Part shown: piece after piece, positions 34,316 through 46,203 of the stretch
Layout of the letters: each line of letters starts with the position of its first letter
Numbering within the stretch: position 1 is the stretch's first letter
NCBI GenBank assembly: GCA_024235715.1
Contig: JACKLW010000005.1
Coordinates: forward strand, 1,054,001 to 1,118,000
DNA: 64,000 bases
Source of the DNA: Accumulibacter sp.
GTDB lineage: Bacteria; Pseudomonadota; Gammaproteobacteria; Burkholderiales; Rhodocyclaceae
Direction: 5' to 3'
Notes under the pieces: generated by a model
Told to the model about the DNA's origin: nothing
The model's input: the letters and a program-made list of their open reading frames with translations, nothing else
The model's database searches: none
Made by a program: the position numbers and the translations under genes

Positions 34316-35184
34316 CGGTCACTCTGGCCTTGCGTCACGCAAGTGAGCGGGTGGGCAGGGTCGCCAGAGTCGGTTCGCAAGTTTTTGGCGATAGTTCATA
34401 TTCATATTCGTGCTCTTGATGTTGGCAAACTGCTCCATGAGACAGGTCAGTTCACTGGCGTGTTCCTCCTCGACTTCGCGCACGGCTCTTCAAACTGACG
34501 TTTCCTCGATTTCTTCGTCAGTCGGCGGCCGGGTTCCATGATCCCCGTTCGTCCTCGGTTCTCTGGGTCCGCTTTGCTGCCCGGCGGTGCTGCACTGCTG
34601 CATCGACGCGGTGTTCGCCGATGACCAGATACAGGTACGCACTCATCAGGCTGCGGCCGACGATCGCATGAAGGCTTTTCGAAAGCTTGCGCGCAAGAAT
34701 CGCCCGGGCATATCCAGGGAAGCAGACGCTGGAGCGCAAATGGAGTGAGTCGATGAGGCCCATGCTGTGCTCTCGGCGCTGGAAGAACGGGTGGCCTGCG
34801 AAAGACGCGGTGGCGGTGGCTATCGGCCCGGTCAGGCGTTGCACGCGCCACCGGATCGGGATGCCGGTTTCGTCGTTTCCGGGCGCGGCACTTCACCCGA
34901 CGGTCTTCTGCTCGCCATCGAAGTGCTGCTACCAGCCGACCCGAGACCCGAGGGAGCCGTGGCAGGATGGCGCGGGAAACGGCCTTCGACGCGCGCGCTC
35001 AGCGGGGGTATGAGCCATGCGTGACCACGGGCGCGGCGAGGTTTCGTCACCGCCGCGCATGCGACGAGTCAGGACACGGTTGAGCGCGACAGGTCCGGTA
35101 CGACACCTTCTTGCCGGTTCATCGTGTAACCCGGCTCGACCTGACTCTGGGTGCTGAAGCGCTGGTCGGTGTTGAGCACCTTGC
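34316..35184. other. Gene-poor stretch between the phospholipase D and murB genes
   Basis: About 870 bp without a gene I can support. Several frames of 60-150 codons are open on both strands (for example minus 34518-34844 and plus 34767-35024). None shows a domain, a good ribosome-binding site or family-like composition. The stretch at 34380-34500 is locally AT-richer, with TTCATATTCATATTCG, and may hold the promoter of the leftward phospholipase gene. It could also be a decayed gene or a site of past insertion. Confidence 0.5.
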
Positions 35185-36258
35185 TCAGAGCAGGATCGGC
35201 TCGGGCGCAAGTTCGACGCCGAAACGTTTGCAGACGTCTTCCTGGACCGCTCTCGCCAGGGCGACGACATCGGCGCCGCACGCGCCGCCGCGATTTACCA
35301 GTACCAGCGCCTGCTTCTCGTACATCCCGACGCGGCCGAGATCCCGGCCTTTCCAACCGCTCTGCTCGATCAGCCAGCCAGCGGCAAGCTTGACGCCGCC
35401 ATCGGCCTGCGGGTAGCGCGGCAACCCAGGAAAAGCGCGCGCGAGGCCTTCGGCGACTGCCGCACTCACCACCGGGTTGTGGAAGAAACTGCCGGCGTTG
35501 GGGAGTGCGGCCGGGTCGGGCAGCTTGCGGCTGCGGACGGCGATCACGGCGTCGGCGATCTGGCGCGGCGTGAGGACGGAAGCGGGTCCGGAACCCGGGC
35601 CTGTATCGGAGCCGCTGCGCGGCATTCGGTCGAGTTCGGCGGCGAGTTCGGCGTAGCCGGTCAGCGGCTGCCAGCGCTTCGGCAGGCGGAAGGTCACCCG
35701 GGTGATCACCCGCTGGCCGTTCAGGTGCCAGCCCTGCTGCTTGAAGACGCTGTCGCGGTAGCCAAAACGACAGGCGCTGCGATCGAGCTGCAGCGTGCTG
35801 CCGGTCGACATGTCGACCGCGTCGAGCGAATGGAAGCGCTCGGCGACTTCCAGACCGTAGGCGCCGATGTTCTGGATCGGCGCGGCGCCGACGGTGCCCG
35901 GAATGAGCGCCAGGTTCTCGAGACCTGGCCAGCCCTGAGCGAGGGTCCACAGCACCAGTCGATGCCAGTCCTCGCCGGCACCGGCGCGCACGTACCAGGC
36001 GTCGTCGTCTTCGCCGATCAGTTCGCGACCACGAATCGCCATCCGCAGCACGAGACCGTCGAAATCACCGGTGAGCACCAGGTTGCTGCCGGCGCCAAGG
36101 ACGAAGCGACGCTGCCGGCTGTCGCCGGCGAGCATCGCCAGTTGCTCGACCGAGCGGATTTCAGCGTACCAGGCGGCACGACCCGGCAAGCCCAGCGTCG
36201 TTCGCCTGGTGAGGTCCGCAGCACGCTCGACGAAATCGGGCAGCGCTGCGCCACTCAC
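35185..36258 (-). CDS. murB: UDP-N-acetylenolpyruvoylglucosamine reductase
   Basis: MurB reduces the enolpyruvyl group of UDP-GlcNAc-enolpyruvate with NADPH and FAD to form UDP-MurNAc. The protein of about 357 aa shows FAD-binding [20 protein letters not shown] and [22 protein letters not shown]. It also has the type I extra-loop YRDSVFKQQ and the catalytic-region [12 protein letters not shown] (Ser) with a Glu near the C-terminus. The GTG start at 36258 has GGAAAGG upstream; a GTG at 36270 is also possible. It lies 8-20 bp behind metH, so it is probably expressed from the metH leader. Confidence 0.92.
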   Translation of the reverse strand: MSGAALPDFVERAADLTRRTTLGLPGRAAWYAEIRSVEQLAMLAGDSRQRRFVLGAGSNLVLTGDFDGLVLRMAIRGRELIGEDDDAWYVRAGAGEDWHRLVLWTLAQGWPGLENLALIPGTVGAAPIQNIGAYGLEVAERFHSLDAVDMSTGSTLQLDRSACRFGYRDSVFKQQGWHLNGQRVITRVTFRLPKRWQPLTGYAELAAELDRMPRSGSDTGPGSGPASVLTPRQIADAVIAVRSRKLPDPAALPNAGSFFHNPVVSAAVAEGLARAFPGLPRYPQADGGVKLAAGWLIEQSGWKGRDLGRVGMYEKQALVLVNRGGACGADVVALARAVQEDVCKRFGVELAPEPILL

Positions 36259-36278
36259 CGCCCTTTCCACGTCTTCGC

Positions 36279-39977
<3,699 letters not shown>

Positions 39978-40007
39978 GACTTTCCCTTCATTGCTGCGGT
40001 GGCTCGG

Positions 40008-40044
40008 CAAAACAAAAAACCCGTCGGCGCAAAGCTCGACGGGT
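40008..40044 (-). terminator. Intrinsic terminator in the metH leader
   Basis: On the minus strand ACCCGTCG (40044-40037) pairs with CGACGGGT (40026-40019) around a 10-nt loop and is followed by TTTTTTGTTTT. It lies 31 bp before the metH start and 11 nt after the riboswitch-like element. It is therefore placed to act as an attenuator rather than to end an upstream gene, because the upstream gene is divergent. Confidence 0.85.
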
Positions 40045-40055
40045 CTTGGTGCGGG

Positions 40056-40113
40056 CCTCGCTTTAGCGGTATTTTTAACGCGCCCGCAATCTGTTCACTT
40101 CAAATCGGCGCGA
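40056..40113 (-). promoter_or_regulatory. SAM-II riboswitch (metA-motif type)
   Basis: Read on the minus strand, the 58-nt element contains in order TCGCGCCGATTT, ATTGC, GGGCGCGTTAAAAAT and CCGCTAAAG. These are the conserved blocks of the SAM-II pseudoknot riboswitch. CGCGCC (40112-40107) can pair with GGCGCG (40084-40079) as P1. A GCGG segment in the loop can pair with CCGC in the 3' part. It sits between the putative promoter region and the terminator of the metH leader. It would sense S-adenosylmethionine, the downstream product of methionine. Confidence 0.82.
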
Positions 40114-40425
40114 CCCCGGCCTTCAAGCACGGGCAGGGGGCGAATCTACGCGGCGGGGGATCGCTTGTCAAGCTGCGGCCGTGTCCATCCACGGCAGCTT
40201 CCTCCTTGCGCTGCTGGAGCGAAGACGCGAAAGCGCGTGGAGCAAAGCCAGAGCCGGGCGTACGGCCATTGCCCCGGTCCGGGGCGTCGTGCCGCAGCCA
40301 GACGCAAAATTGACGCCCGATGATGGAGACTTCTATACTCGCGTCGGTATGTTCGGATTTCCTGGCGTTGAGCCGAGCGAAGGACGCCACGGTACGACGC
40401 TGGACGACGCTGCTGGAGCCTCGCA
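40114..40425. other. Divergent intergenic region between the metH leader and mscS
   Basis: About 310 bp without a credible gene. It should contain the promoter of the leftward metH leader and that of the rightward MscS gene. I see no further palindrome or regulator site I can support. Frames open through it on both strands lack conserved features. Confidence 0.6.
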
Positions 40426-41271
40426 ATGCAGATCGACTTGACGCAGATCGACGTGAACACGCTGCGCGACATCCTGACCGTCATCGGCCCGTTTGTGCTC
40501 CGCGTGGGCGGCGGCATTGCAGTCCTGATCGCAGGCATGATCGCCTGTCGCATCGCGCGTCGCGCCGCGCGCGGTCTCTTCCAGGCGGCATCGCTCGACA
40601 GCTCGCTGGTCGAGGTGCTCGCGAGCAGCGTCTACTACCTGCTCGTCGCGGTGCTGGTGATCGCTGTCTTCGGCGTGATGGGCGTCGAGACGGCGTCCTT
40701 GATCACCATCCTGGGCGCATCGAGCCTGGCAATCGGCCTCGCGCTGCAGGGTTCCCTCTCGAACTTCGCTTCCGGCGTCATGCTGATGATTTTCCGGCCG
40801 TTCAAGGCGGGCGACTTCATCGAGACCGGCGACTTCGAAGGCCACGTCGTGGAAATGGGCGCCTTCTCGACGATGCTCGACACGCCCGACAAGCGGCGGG
40901 TCGTGGTCCCGAACGCATACATCGCCGAAAAGCCGATCGAGAACTGGAGCACGAATGCGGAGCGGCGCCTCGATCTGACGCTCGAGATCTCGATCGCCAG
41001 TGATCTTGGCGCCGCGCGGCGAGCCCTGCTCGCCATGCTCGCCGCCGACTCGCGCGTGCTGCGCCAGCCGGAGCCCCAGATCGGCGTCGACGACTTCGGC
41101 GACACGTCGATGCGTCTCGTGGTGCGGCCGTGGTGCGCGCCCGACGACTGGTGGGCGCTGCGCTACGAGCTGCCGGAGCGCATGAAGGAAGCCGTCGAGC
41201 GCGCCGGCGGCGCGATGCCGACACCGCAGCGCGAGATCCTCTTCCCGGCCGGCGTGCCGAAGGCGAAGTGA
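40426..41271 (+). CDS. mscS: Small-conductance mechanosensitive channel (MscS family)
   Basis: A 281-aa MscS-type channel that releases solutes on hypo-osmotic shock. Three helices are visible. The pore helix contains the Gly/Ala-rich ILGASSLAIGLALQGSLSNF followed by ASGVMLMIFRPFKAGDFIET, which is diagnostic. The C-terminal beta and alpha/beta domain includes RRVVVPNAYIAEKPIENWS. The ATG at 40426 has GGAG upstream. The next gene starts 7 bp after the stop, so the pair is probably co-transcribed. Confidence 0.93.
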   Translation: MQIDLTQIDVNTLRDILTVIGPFVLRVGGGIAVLIAGMIACRIARRAARGLFQAASLDSSLVEVLASSVYYLLVAVLVIAVFGVMGVETASLITILGASSLAIGLALQGSLSNFASGVMLMIFRPFKAGDFIETGDFEGHVVEMGAFSTMLDTPDKRRVVVPNAYIAEKPIENWSTNAERRLDLTLEISIASDLGAARRALLAMLAADSRVLRQPEPQIGVDDFGDTSMRLVVRPWCAPDDWWALRYELPERMKEAVERAGGAMPTPQREILFPAGVPKAK

Positions 41272-41278
41272 GGCCCGA

Positions 41279-41932
41279 ATGACCCGCCTGCTGGTCCCGC
41301 AGCGGCCGACGAAAGAAGAAATCGCGCTACTGCCACCCTTTGCGGGCCTGGGCCTCGCGCAAATCCACCTGCTGAAGACGCCCGCTCAGTTCGAGATGGC
41401 GCAACGCGAGATCGAGCACGCGGGCCTGGTCGGGTTCGATACCGAGAGCAAGCCGACCTTCGCCAGGGGTGAACTGGCCAGCGGGCCGCACGTCGTCCAG
41501 TTCGCGTTGCGCGAGCAGGCTTTCGTCGTTCGCGTCGATGACTCGGCGGCGCGGGAATTCATCAAGCGCATCGTCGAATCGAAGGATGTGGTAAAGGTCG
41601 GCTTCGGACTCGAGTCGGACCGGGCGGCCCTGCTGGGCAAGCTCGGCGCCAGTATCCGGCCAGTCGTCGATCTCGCCGATGCACTGCGCAAGACAGGCTT
41701 TCGTCATCAGCTCGGCGCGAAGGCTGCCGTGGCCATGGTCCTCGGGCGCCGGCTGCAGAAATCACGCTCGGTGACGACGTCCAACTGGGCCCGCCAGACG
41801 CTGCTGCCAAAGCAGTTGCTCTACGCGGCGAATGACGCCTACGCCGCGCTGGCCGTATTCGAAGCCCTCGGCCTGCACCTGCTGCCGGCGCCAGCAGCGA
41901 CGCCTCTGGAGTCAGCTTCGACGCCGGATTGA
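41279..41932 (+). CDS. DEDDy 3'-5' exonuclease (RNase D-like)
   Basis: A 217-aa protein with the three exonuclease motifs: GFDTESKPTF (Exo I, Asp and Glu), VKVGFGLESDRAAL (Exo II, Asp) and QLLYAANDAYAAL (Exo III, Tyr and Asp). It lacks the HRDC domains of full RNase D. It is a short stand-alone 3'-5' exonuclease domain protein acting on RNA or DNA. It lies 7 bp behind mscS; the reason for that link is not evident. Confidence 0.85.
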   Translation: MTRLLVPQRPTKEEIALLPPFAGLGLAQIHLLKTPAQFEMAQREIEHAGLVGFDTESKPTFARGELASGPHVVQFALREQAFVVRVDDSAAREFIKRIVESKDVVKVGFGLESDRAALLGKLGASIRPVVDLADALRKTGFRHQLGAKAAVAMVLGRRLQKSRSVTTSNWARQTLLPKQLLYAANDAYAALAVFEALGLHLLPAPAATPLESASTPD

Positions 41933-41967
41933 TTCGCCGCGTGCGCCATGAACGGACGCCGCAGAGT

Positions 41968-42558
41968 TCAGTCAGTGTGAAACTGCCTGGCGTTCTTGCC
42001 CTTGAACGGCGCGTAGAAGGCCCTGATGGCGGCGATGTCGGCATCGGCATCGCCGGTCGGCACGAAGATCGCGCCCAGGCCGCTGATCTTCCGCTCGTAA
42101 TCCATGTAGGCCATGACGATCGGCACCTGCGCAGTGACGGCGATGTGGTAGAAGCCGGTTTTCCATTGCCGCGCCTTGCTGCGCGTACCCTCGGGCGGCA
42201 CGATCAACTGCACGGGACCGTCGACGGCCCTGATCGCCGCCGCCGACGCGGCAACCAGATTGTTCGCCGTCTCGCGCTCGACGGGGATGCCGCCGAGCCA
42301 CATCATCAGTCCGCGAAACGGTGCTCTGAAAATCTGCGCCTTGCCCATCCAGTAGATGTTCAGGTGCAGGGCAAAGGCGACCATCAGCGTATAGGGCAGG
42401 TCCCAGTTGCTGGTGTGTGGCGCGGCGATCAGGACGCTCTTGTCGGCCTCGGGTGGCAGGCTGCCTTCGATCTTCCACCCGGCAAGCTTCAGAAAGCTCA
42501 CCGAAAAGGCGCGCAGCAGACTATTGACGATCGGGGTGCCGAAAATGGTTCTGTGCAT
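41968..42558 (-). CDS. PlsC-like lysophospholipid acyltransferase
   Basis: A 196-aa protein with the acyltransferase motifs HTSNWD (catalytic His and Asp), WLGGIPVER and VPPEGTRSK. The N-terminal amphipathic/hydrophobic segment (about 8-28) would place it at the inner membrane. Similar proteins acylate lysophospholipids or related glycerolipids. The ATG at 42558 (MHRTIFGTPIVN) is used; the frame opens 25 codons further without conservation. It is convergent with the exonuclease gene. Confidence 0.85.
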   Translation of the reverse strand: MHRTIFGTPIVNSLLRAFSVSFLKLAGWKIEGSLPPEADKSVLIAAPHTSNWDLPYTLMVAFALHLNIYWMGKAQIFRAPFRGLMMWLGGIPVERETANNLVAASAAAIRAVDGPVQLIVPPEGTRSKARQWKTGFYHIAVTAQVPIVMAYMDYERKISGLGAIFVPTGDADADIAAIRAFYAPFKGKNARQFHTD

Positions 42559-42980
42559 GGGCCTGCCTGTCGGTTGGGGTGCAAGGCAGCTCGCCGGAAG
42601 GCAGACCACTGCGTCAAGAACCAGGAGTCGCATTATCCTGTTTTCGCCGCTTGCCCGCTCAAAACCTCGTGCGAACCAGCCGGCCTGAGTGGGACGTCGC
42701 TGTCGACATCGCCGGTGTTGAGGAGGCGAGCGCGATTTCGGTTTGCCCCGGCTGCAGGTCGAGGCTGATCGGGCCGTTGCCGAAGGAGAGGGTGTGGTCG
42801 CCGGTCACGACGGCGAAGGCGTTGTTGTCGCTGCCGCAGCGTGTAGCCGCGGTAACCGGGGGGCATTCTGGAAGCAGATTTGCCGTCCCCCCTTCGCCGC
42901 GGACGACCCAACCCAGCTGACAAATGGCGGCTCGTCGCTTCTTCGGGGACGCCTGACCAAGACGGCAACAGTCAAGACCT

Positions 42981-43014
42981 GACCCTTTGTCCCATGTGAC
43001 CCTTTGTCCCATGT
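42981..43014. repeat. 17-bp tandem repeat, two copies
   Basis: GACCCTTTGTCCCATGT occurs twice head to tail, followed by GACC, the start of a third unit. It is too short to be a CRISPR array and lies outside any gene. Confidence 0.9.
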
Positions 43015-43072
43015 GACCGAGCAGCAGCGCCAGAGCCTTGAAGTCATGGCCGCCCGGCGAGTGCGTATGCCC

Positions 43073-43118
43073 AGGAGCGACTGTTCCCCGCCGCCTCGGA
43101 TGAGGAACAGTCGCTCCT
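43073..43118. repeat. 15-bp perfect inverted repeat
   Basis: AGGAGCGACTGTTCC (43073-43087) and GGAACAGTCGCTCCT (43104-43118) flank a 16-nt loop. The arms could form a stable hairpin in RNA or single-stranded DNA. There is no T-run on either side, so it is not an obvious terminator. Confidence 0.88.
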
Positions 43119-43328
43119 TGATTTGGAAGTGCTGCTTGAGCAGCGCATTTCCGAAAGCCAGCAGAGCAAAATTGTAGCCCAAAGCCTGACGGAGATTGCG
43201 GCTGCCGCAGTGAAGCCTGGCGGGGGCGTGACCAGAAGCTACGGTGACGGCAAGCGCCGATGGCGATTGGCACTCGTTCGTTGACAACATGAAAATATCA
43301 GGTGGTAACTATTAGTTGGCGCTTCGCC

Positions 43329-43595
43329 ATGCCAACCAGTGTCGCGCTCGGTTCCCACTTTGAGGAGTTCGTGAAGTCGCAACTCTCGTCGGGGCGGTAC
43401 AACAACGTCAGCGAGGTAATCCGCGAAGGCCTGCGAATGCTCGAAGATCAAGAAAGGCTGCGAGCCCTAAAGCTTGAGGCTCTGCGGGCGGAAGTGCAGA
43501 AAGGGATGGAAGATGGGCCGGGCATACCTGCCGGGCAGGTGTTCGAGAACCTGCGGCGGCGGATCGACGAGATTGCCGCCGGTGAGACGGAGTGA
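43329..43595 (+). CDS. parD: ParD-like type II antitoxin
   Basis: An 88-aa ribbon-helix-helix antitoxin. It starts MPTSVALGSHFEEFVKSQLS and has the typical GRYNNVSEVIREGLRMLEDQE, the DNA-binding and dimerising part. The acidic C-terminal tail would bind the toxin. ParD proteins bind DNA at their own promoter. The ATG at 43329 is preferred over a GTG nine codons upstream. Its stop overlaps the toxin start (TGATG), the usual coupled arrangement. Confidence 0.9.
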   Translation: MPTSVALGSHFEEFVKSQLSSGRYNNVSEVIREGLRMLEDQERLRALKLEALRAEVQKGMEDGPGIPAGQVFENLRRRIDEIAAGETE

Positions 43596-43881
43596 TGCGT
43601 CTGGAGTTCTCACCCGAAAGCCAGTTCGACCTGATGGAAATCGCCGCTTTCATTGCACGGGACAGCCCGGCCCGTGCGAAATCGTTCGTGGATGAGCTTG
43701 AAGCGGACTGCGGCAGACTCACCACGCTGGCATCGGAGCGCCGCGCCCCGAGCTGGCTGATGCTGTGCGAGTGCTACCGCACGGGCGTTACCTCATTTTT
43801 TGCCAGCCAAGCGAGGATGTTGTGCGGATTGCGCGTGTCCTGCATGGCGCTCGTGACATGGGAACAGCGTTTCTGAAGTGA
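43595..43881 (+). pseudogene. parE: ParE-like toxin gene with a frameshift
   Basis: The first 52 codons (MRLEFSPESQFDLMEIAAFIARD and onward, to SERRAP) are a normal ParE/RelE fold. The C-terminal half is in another frame: after the C4 run at 43746-43749, reading +1 base restores ELADAVRVLPHGRYLIF and SEDVVRIARVLHGARDMGTAF. One base appears to be missing. The zero frame instead continues to a stop at 43876, with an unrelated Cys-rich tail. Loss of the C-terminal strands should abolish toxicity. A sequencing error in the C-run is the alternative. Confidence 0.82.
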
Positions 43882-44059
43882 CAGTGCCGCCTCGGACGGC
43901 GGTAGCCGCTCGCTGGACGGCCGTTACATGGCATTCTGCCTTTCATTGATGATCTCCACCAACGTAGGGTGACGGAGAGGCAGCGATGCGCGTTCACCGG
44001 GAAACAAGTACCAGGCACCACGAGGTCCGCTTGGTGCGTGACCTGCTTCAGGCCTGCGT

Positions 44060-44389
44060 CTACGCGACCAGCTTCAGGCCAAGGATGCCGGCGATGATCA
44101 GGCCGATGCAGAAGAAGCGCGCCAGCGTCGCCGCGTCCTTGAACACCAGGATGCCAAGAAGAAAGGTGCCGACCGCGCCGATACCGGTCCATACGGCGTA
44201 GGCGGTGCCCATCGGGATGCTCAGCTGTGCATAGAGCAGCAGCGCGCCGCTGCCGGCCATGCATACGATGGCGAAGGTGATCCATCCCCAGTGCGCGCCG
44301 CGCTCGCTGCGCCCGAGCTTCAGCCCGACCGGCCAGCCACACTCCAGGATGCCGGCGACGAGAAGTGCGATCCAGTCGATCGAGGCCAA
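44060..44389 (-). CDS. SMR-family transporter, Gdx/SugE type (second of a tandem pair)
   Basis: A small multidrug-resistance-type protein of about 109 aa with four helices. The membrane-embedded Glu and the motif ILECGWPVGLKLG in helix 1, plus GTAYAVWTGIGAVGTFLLG in helix 3, match the guanidinium exporter (Gdx/SugE) branch. No ATG lies at the right place; a TTG at 44389 preceded by GGAG is the best start. It starts 19 bp after the stop of the first SMR gene. Paired SMR genes often form heterodimers with opposite membrane topology. Confidence 0.82.
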   Translation of the reverse strand: MASIDWIALLVAGILECGWPVGLKLGRSERGAHWGWITFAIVCMAGSGALLLYAQLSIPMGTAYAVWTGIGAVGTFLLGILVFKDAATLARFFCIGLIIAGILGLKLVA

Positions 44390-44408
44390 CGCGTCCGCCG
44401 TCTCCTGC

Positions 44409-44732
44409 CTATTTCGAAGCGATCTTGAGGCCGACGATGCCGGCAACGATCAGCCCAACGGAAAAGAAGCGTGCGGCGGTCGCCGCTTCACCGAAGATGA
44501 GGATGCCGAGCACGAAGGTGCCGACGGCGCCGATGCCGGTCCACACCGCGTAGGCGGTGCCCATGGCGATCCGCCGTTGCGCAACCAGCAGAAACGCGCC
44601 GCTGGCAGCCATGCACAACACGGCGAAGCCAAGCCATGGCCAATGGGCGCCGTTTTCCGACCAGCCGAGCTTCAGACCGACCGGCCAGCCCCATTCGCAG
44701 ACACCGGCAGCGAGCAATGCGATCCACTCCAT
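44409..44732 (-). CDS. SMR-family transporter, Gdx/SugE type (first of a tandem pair)
   Basis: A 107-aa four-helix SMR protein. Helix 1 reads EWIALLAAGVCEWGWPVGLK with the essential Glu; helix 3 has GTAYAVWTGIGAVGTFVLG, the Gdx/SugE signature. It probably exports guanidinium or related cations by proton antiport. The ATG at 44732 follows GGGAGAA. It lies 13 bp behind the DUF3482 GTPase gene, so all four genes from 47654 to 44060 may be one transcript. Confidence 0.87.
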   Translation of the reverse strand: MEWIALLAAGVCEWGWPVGLKLGWSENGAHWPWLGFAVLCMAASGAFLLVAQRRIAMGTAYAVWTGIGAVGTFVLGILIFGEAATAARFFSVGLIVAGIVGLKIASK

Positions 44733-44745
44733 GCTTTCTCCCAGG

Positions 44746-46203
44746 TCAGCCCGGGGAGCCGGGATAGAGTTCGTCGAGGAGCCGGCGCGCAATGCCGGCA
44801 ATTACCGGCGCCGCACTGCTGGCGATGGCGCTTGCGTCGAGGCCCGTCTCACGCCCCGACCAGGTGGCGAGCAGGGGTGCGCTGGCGCTGGTCACCGCCT
44901 GCGCGACCATTGGCGGCCAGAACGCTGGATACTCGGTCTCTCGCCACTCGCCGCGGCCGCGACCGTAGTGCGCGACTGCCAGGTAGCGCAGCAGCAAGGT
45001 GACGACCAGTTCGGACAGGAAAGCGTCATCCCAGCGCAAGGTCGTGCCCCGCCGGCCGCGCGCGATATTGACGCCACGCGCGATGCCGGCGCCGCCGAGC
45101 GCACCGACGACGGCGCCGGTGAGCATGCCGGCGCCAAGGGTCAGACCGGCATGCGCGATGTCCACGCCGAGGCCGGTCAACGCGCCGGACAGCGCACCGC
45201 CCATCAGCGCCGCCTTGCGCTCGTCCACCGGCGCCTCGACGCTCACTGTCAGGGCTATCCGACGCGGCAATTCTTCGCTGGCGTGTCCTTCGAGCTCGTA
45301 GATCTCTATCAGGCGATCGAGGCTCGCCTGCAGGTCCGTGTCTAGCCGGGAACCGAGCGCCTGCAGCGCCCGCCTCTTCTCGTCATTGCCGTCCTCACGG
45401 CCAACGCCCACCGCTCGACCCAGATCGCGCAGGACGCCCGTGAGGCGCGTTTCCGGTAGTGTTTCGACGTCCGCAGCGGCGCGCGCCAGCGACTGCGCGA
45501 GCACGCCCATCGACGCCTCGAACTGCGCCTCGCGTCGTGCCTGCCAGGCGCCGACCAGGCGCGCACAGGCCGGCGCGCGCTCACCCGGGAGAAGCCTGGC
45601 GACCTCGTGCAGCAGCGTGATCTCCTGTACCCAGCAGCGCGCGAAGGCGTCCAGCGGCAGCACCGCGCGGACCACCTGATAGCCCGACAACATGCTGCGC
45701 CAACGTTCGTGTTCGGCGGCCTCCTCGGCGTGCGGCCGCGAGCGACCAGTCTGGTTGAGCAGCACCACGACCGGCTTGCCGATCCATTCGAGAACAGCCA
45801 ACTCGGGTTCGAGGTAGCCGGCGTCGGCAGGTTCTTCGGCCGCGTTCACCAGATAGAGCACGACGTCGGCCTGGTCACGGACGTTGGTCACCGCCTGCTG
45901 GGTGAACCACATCGAGCGATCGCGGAAACGATCCCAGACCTGCCCGACGAACCAGCCGATCGGGTTGCCCTGCTGGCGCAGGCGCTTGGCGAGCCGGGCG
46001 CTGTCGCCAAAGCCAGGCGTGTCCCAGAGGGTCAGCTCGTCGCCCTCGGGGGTAGCGATCAGCGTATAGGCGCTGACGTCGACGGTCACGTGCGGCGCGT
46101 CGCGCACGTCGCCGACATCGCAGCCGAGCAGCGTCCTGGCCAGCGTCGTCTTGCCGGCATTGGTATGCGAAATTAGTGACAGCGAGATGCGCTGCTCGCT
46201 CAT
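44746..46203 (-). CDS. GTPase with DUF3482 domain
   Basis: A 485-aa protein. The N-terminal TRAFAC-type GTPase has P-loop SHTNAGKTTLARTLLG, switch/G3 LWDTPGFGDSARL and G4-like VVLLNQTGRS. The C-terminal DUF3482 region holds a Gly/Ala-rich hydrophobic stretch (about 345-395, GGALSGALTGLGVDIAHAGL and onward) resembling a membrane-inserting glycine zipper. Its ATG overlaps the stop of the DUF2868 gene. The pair is conserved in proteobacteria, but its function is unknown to me. Membrane association is inferred. Confidence 0.87.
   Translation of the reverse strand: MSEQRISLSLISHTNAGKTTLARTLLGCDVGDVRDAPHVTVDVSAYTLIATPEGDELTLWDTPGFGDSARLAKRLRQQGNPIGWFVGQVWDRFRDRSMWFTQQAVTNVRDQADVVLYLVNAAEEPADAGYLEPELAVLEWIGKPVVVLLNQTGRSRPHAEEAAEHERWRSMLSGYQVVRAVLPLDAFARCWVQEITLLHEVARLLPGERAPACARLVGAWQARREAQFEASMGVLAQSLARAAADVETLPETRLTGVLRDLGRAVGVGREDGNDEKRRALQALGSRLDTDLQASLDRLIEIYELEGHASEELPRRIALTVSVEAPVDERKAALMGGALSGALTGLGVDIAHAGLTLGAGMLTGAVVGALGGAGIARGVNIARGRRGTTLRWDDAFLSELVVTLLLRYLAVAHYGRGRGEWRETEYPAFWPPMVAQAVTSASAPLLATWSGRETGLDASAIASSAAPVIAGIARRLLDELYPGSPG

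Larger units (their letters stand above)
42559..43328. other. Gene-poor stretch with short repeats upstream of the parDE module
   Basis: About 770 bp with no gene I can support. Overlapping minus-strand frames (42659-43273 and 42805-43290) are open but have no recognisable domain or translation start. The stretch contains a 17-bp tandem repeat (42981-43014) and a strong 15-bp inverted repeat (43073-43118). It looks like decayed mobile DNA; a relic of a REP-associated element is one possibility. Confidence 0.5.

Noticed and set aside
34767..35024. Possible small plus-strand gene of 85 codons
   Set aside because: No convincing start signal, no recognisable family, and composition typical of noncoding high-GC sequence.
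42981..43014. CRISPR-like repeat
   Set aside because: Only two contiguous 17-bp units with no spacers.
42659..43273. 204-codon minus-strand frame as a real gene
   Set aside because: No domain, no ribosome-binding site, and it runs through the tandem repeat and hairpin. A second overlapping frame looks equally good, so neither is convincing.
44733..44745. Guanidine riboswitch for the tandem Gdx/SugE genes
   Set aside because: Only 13 bp separate the first SMR gene from the GTPase gene, leaving no room for an aptamer.
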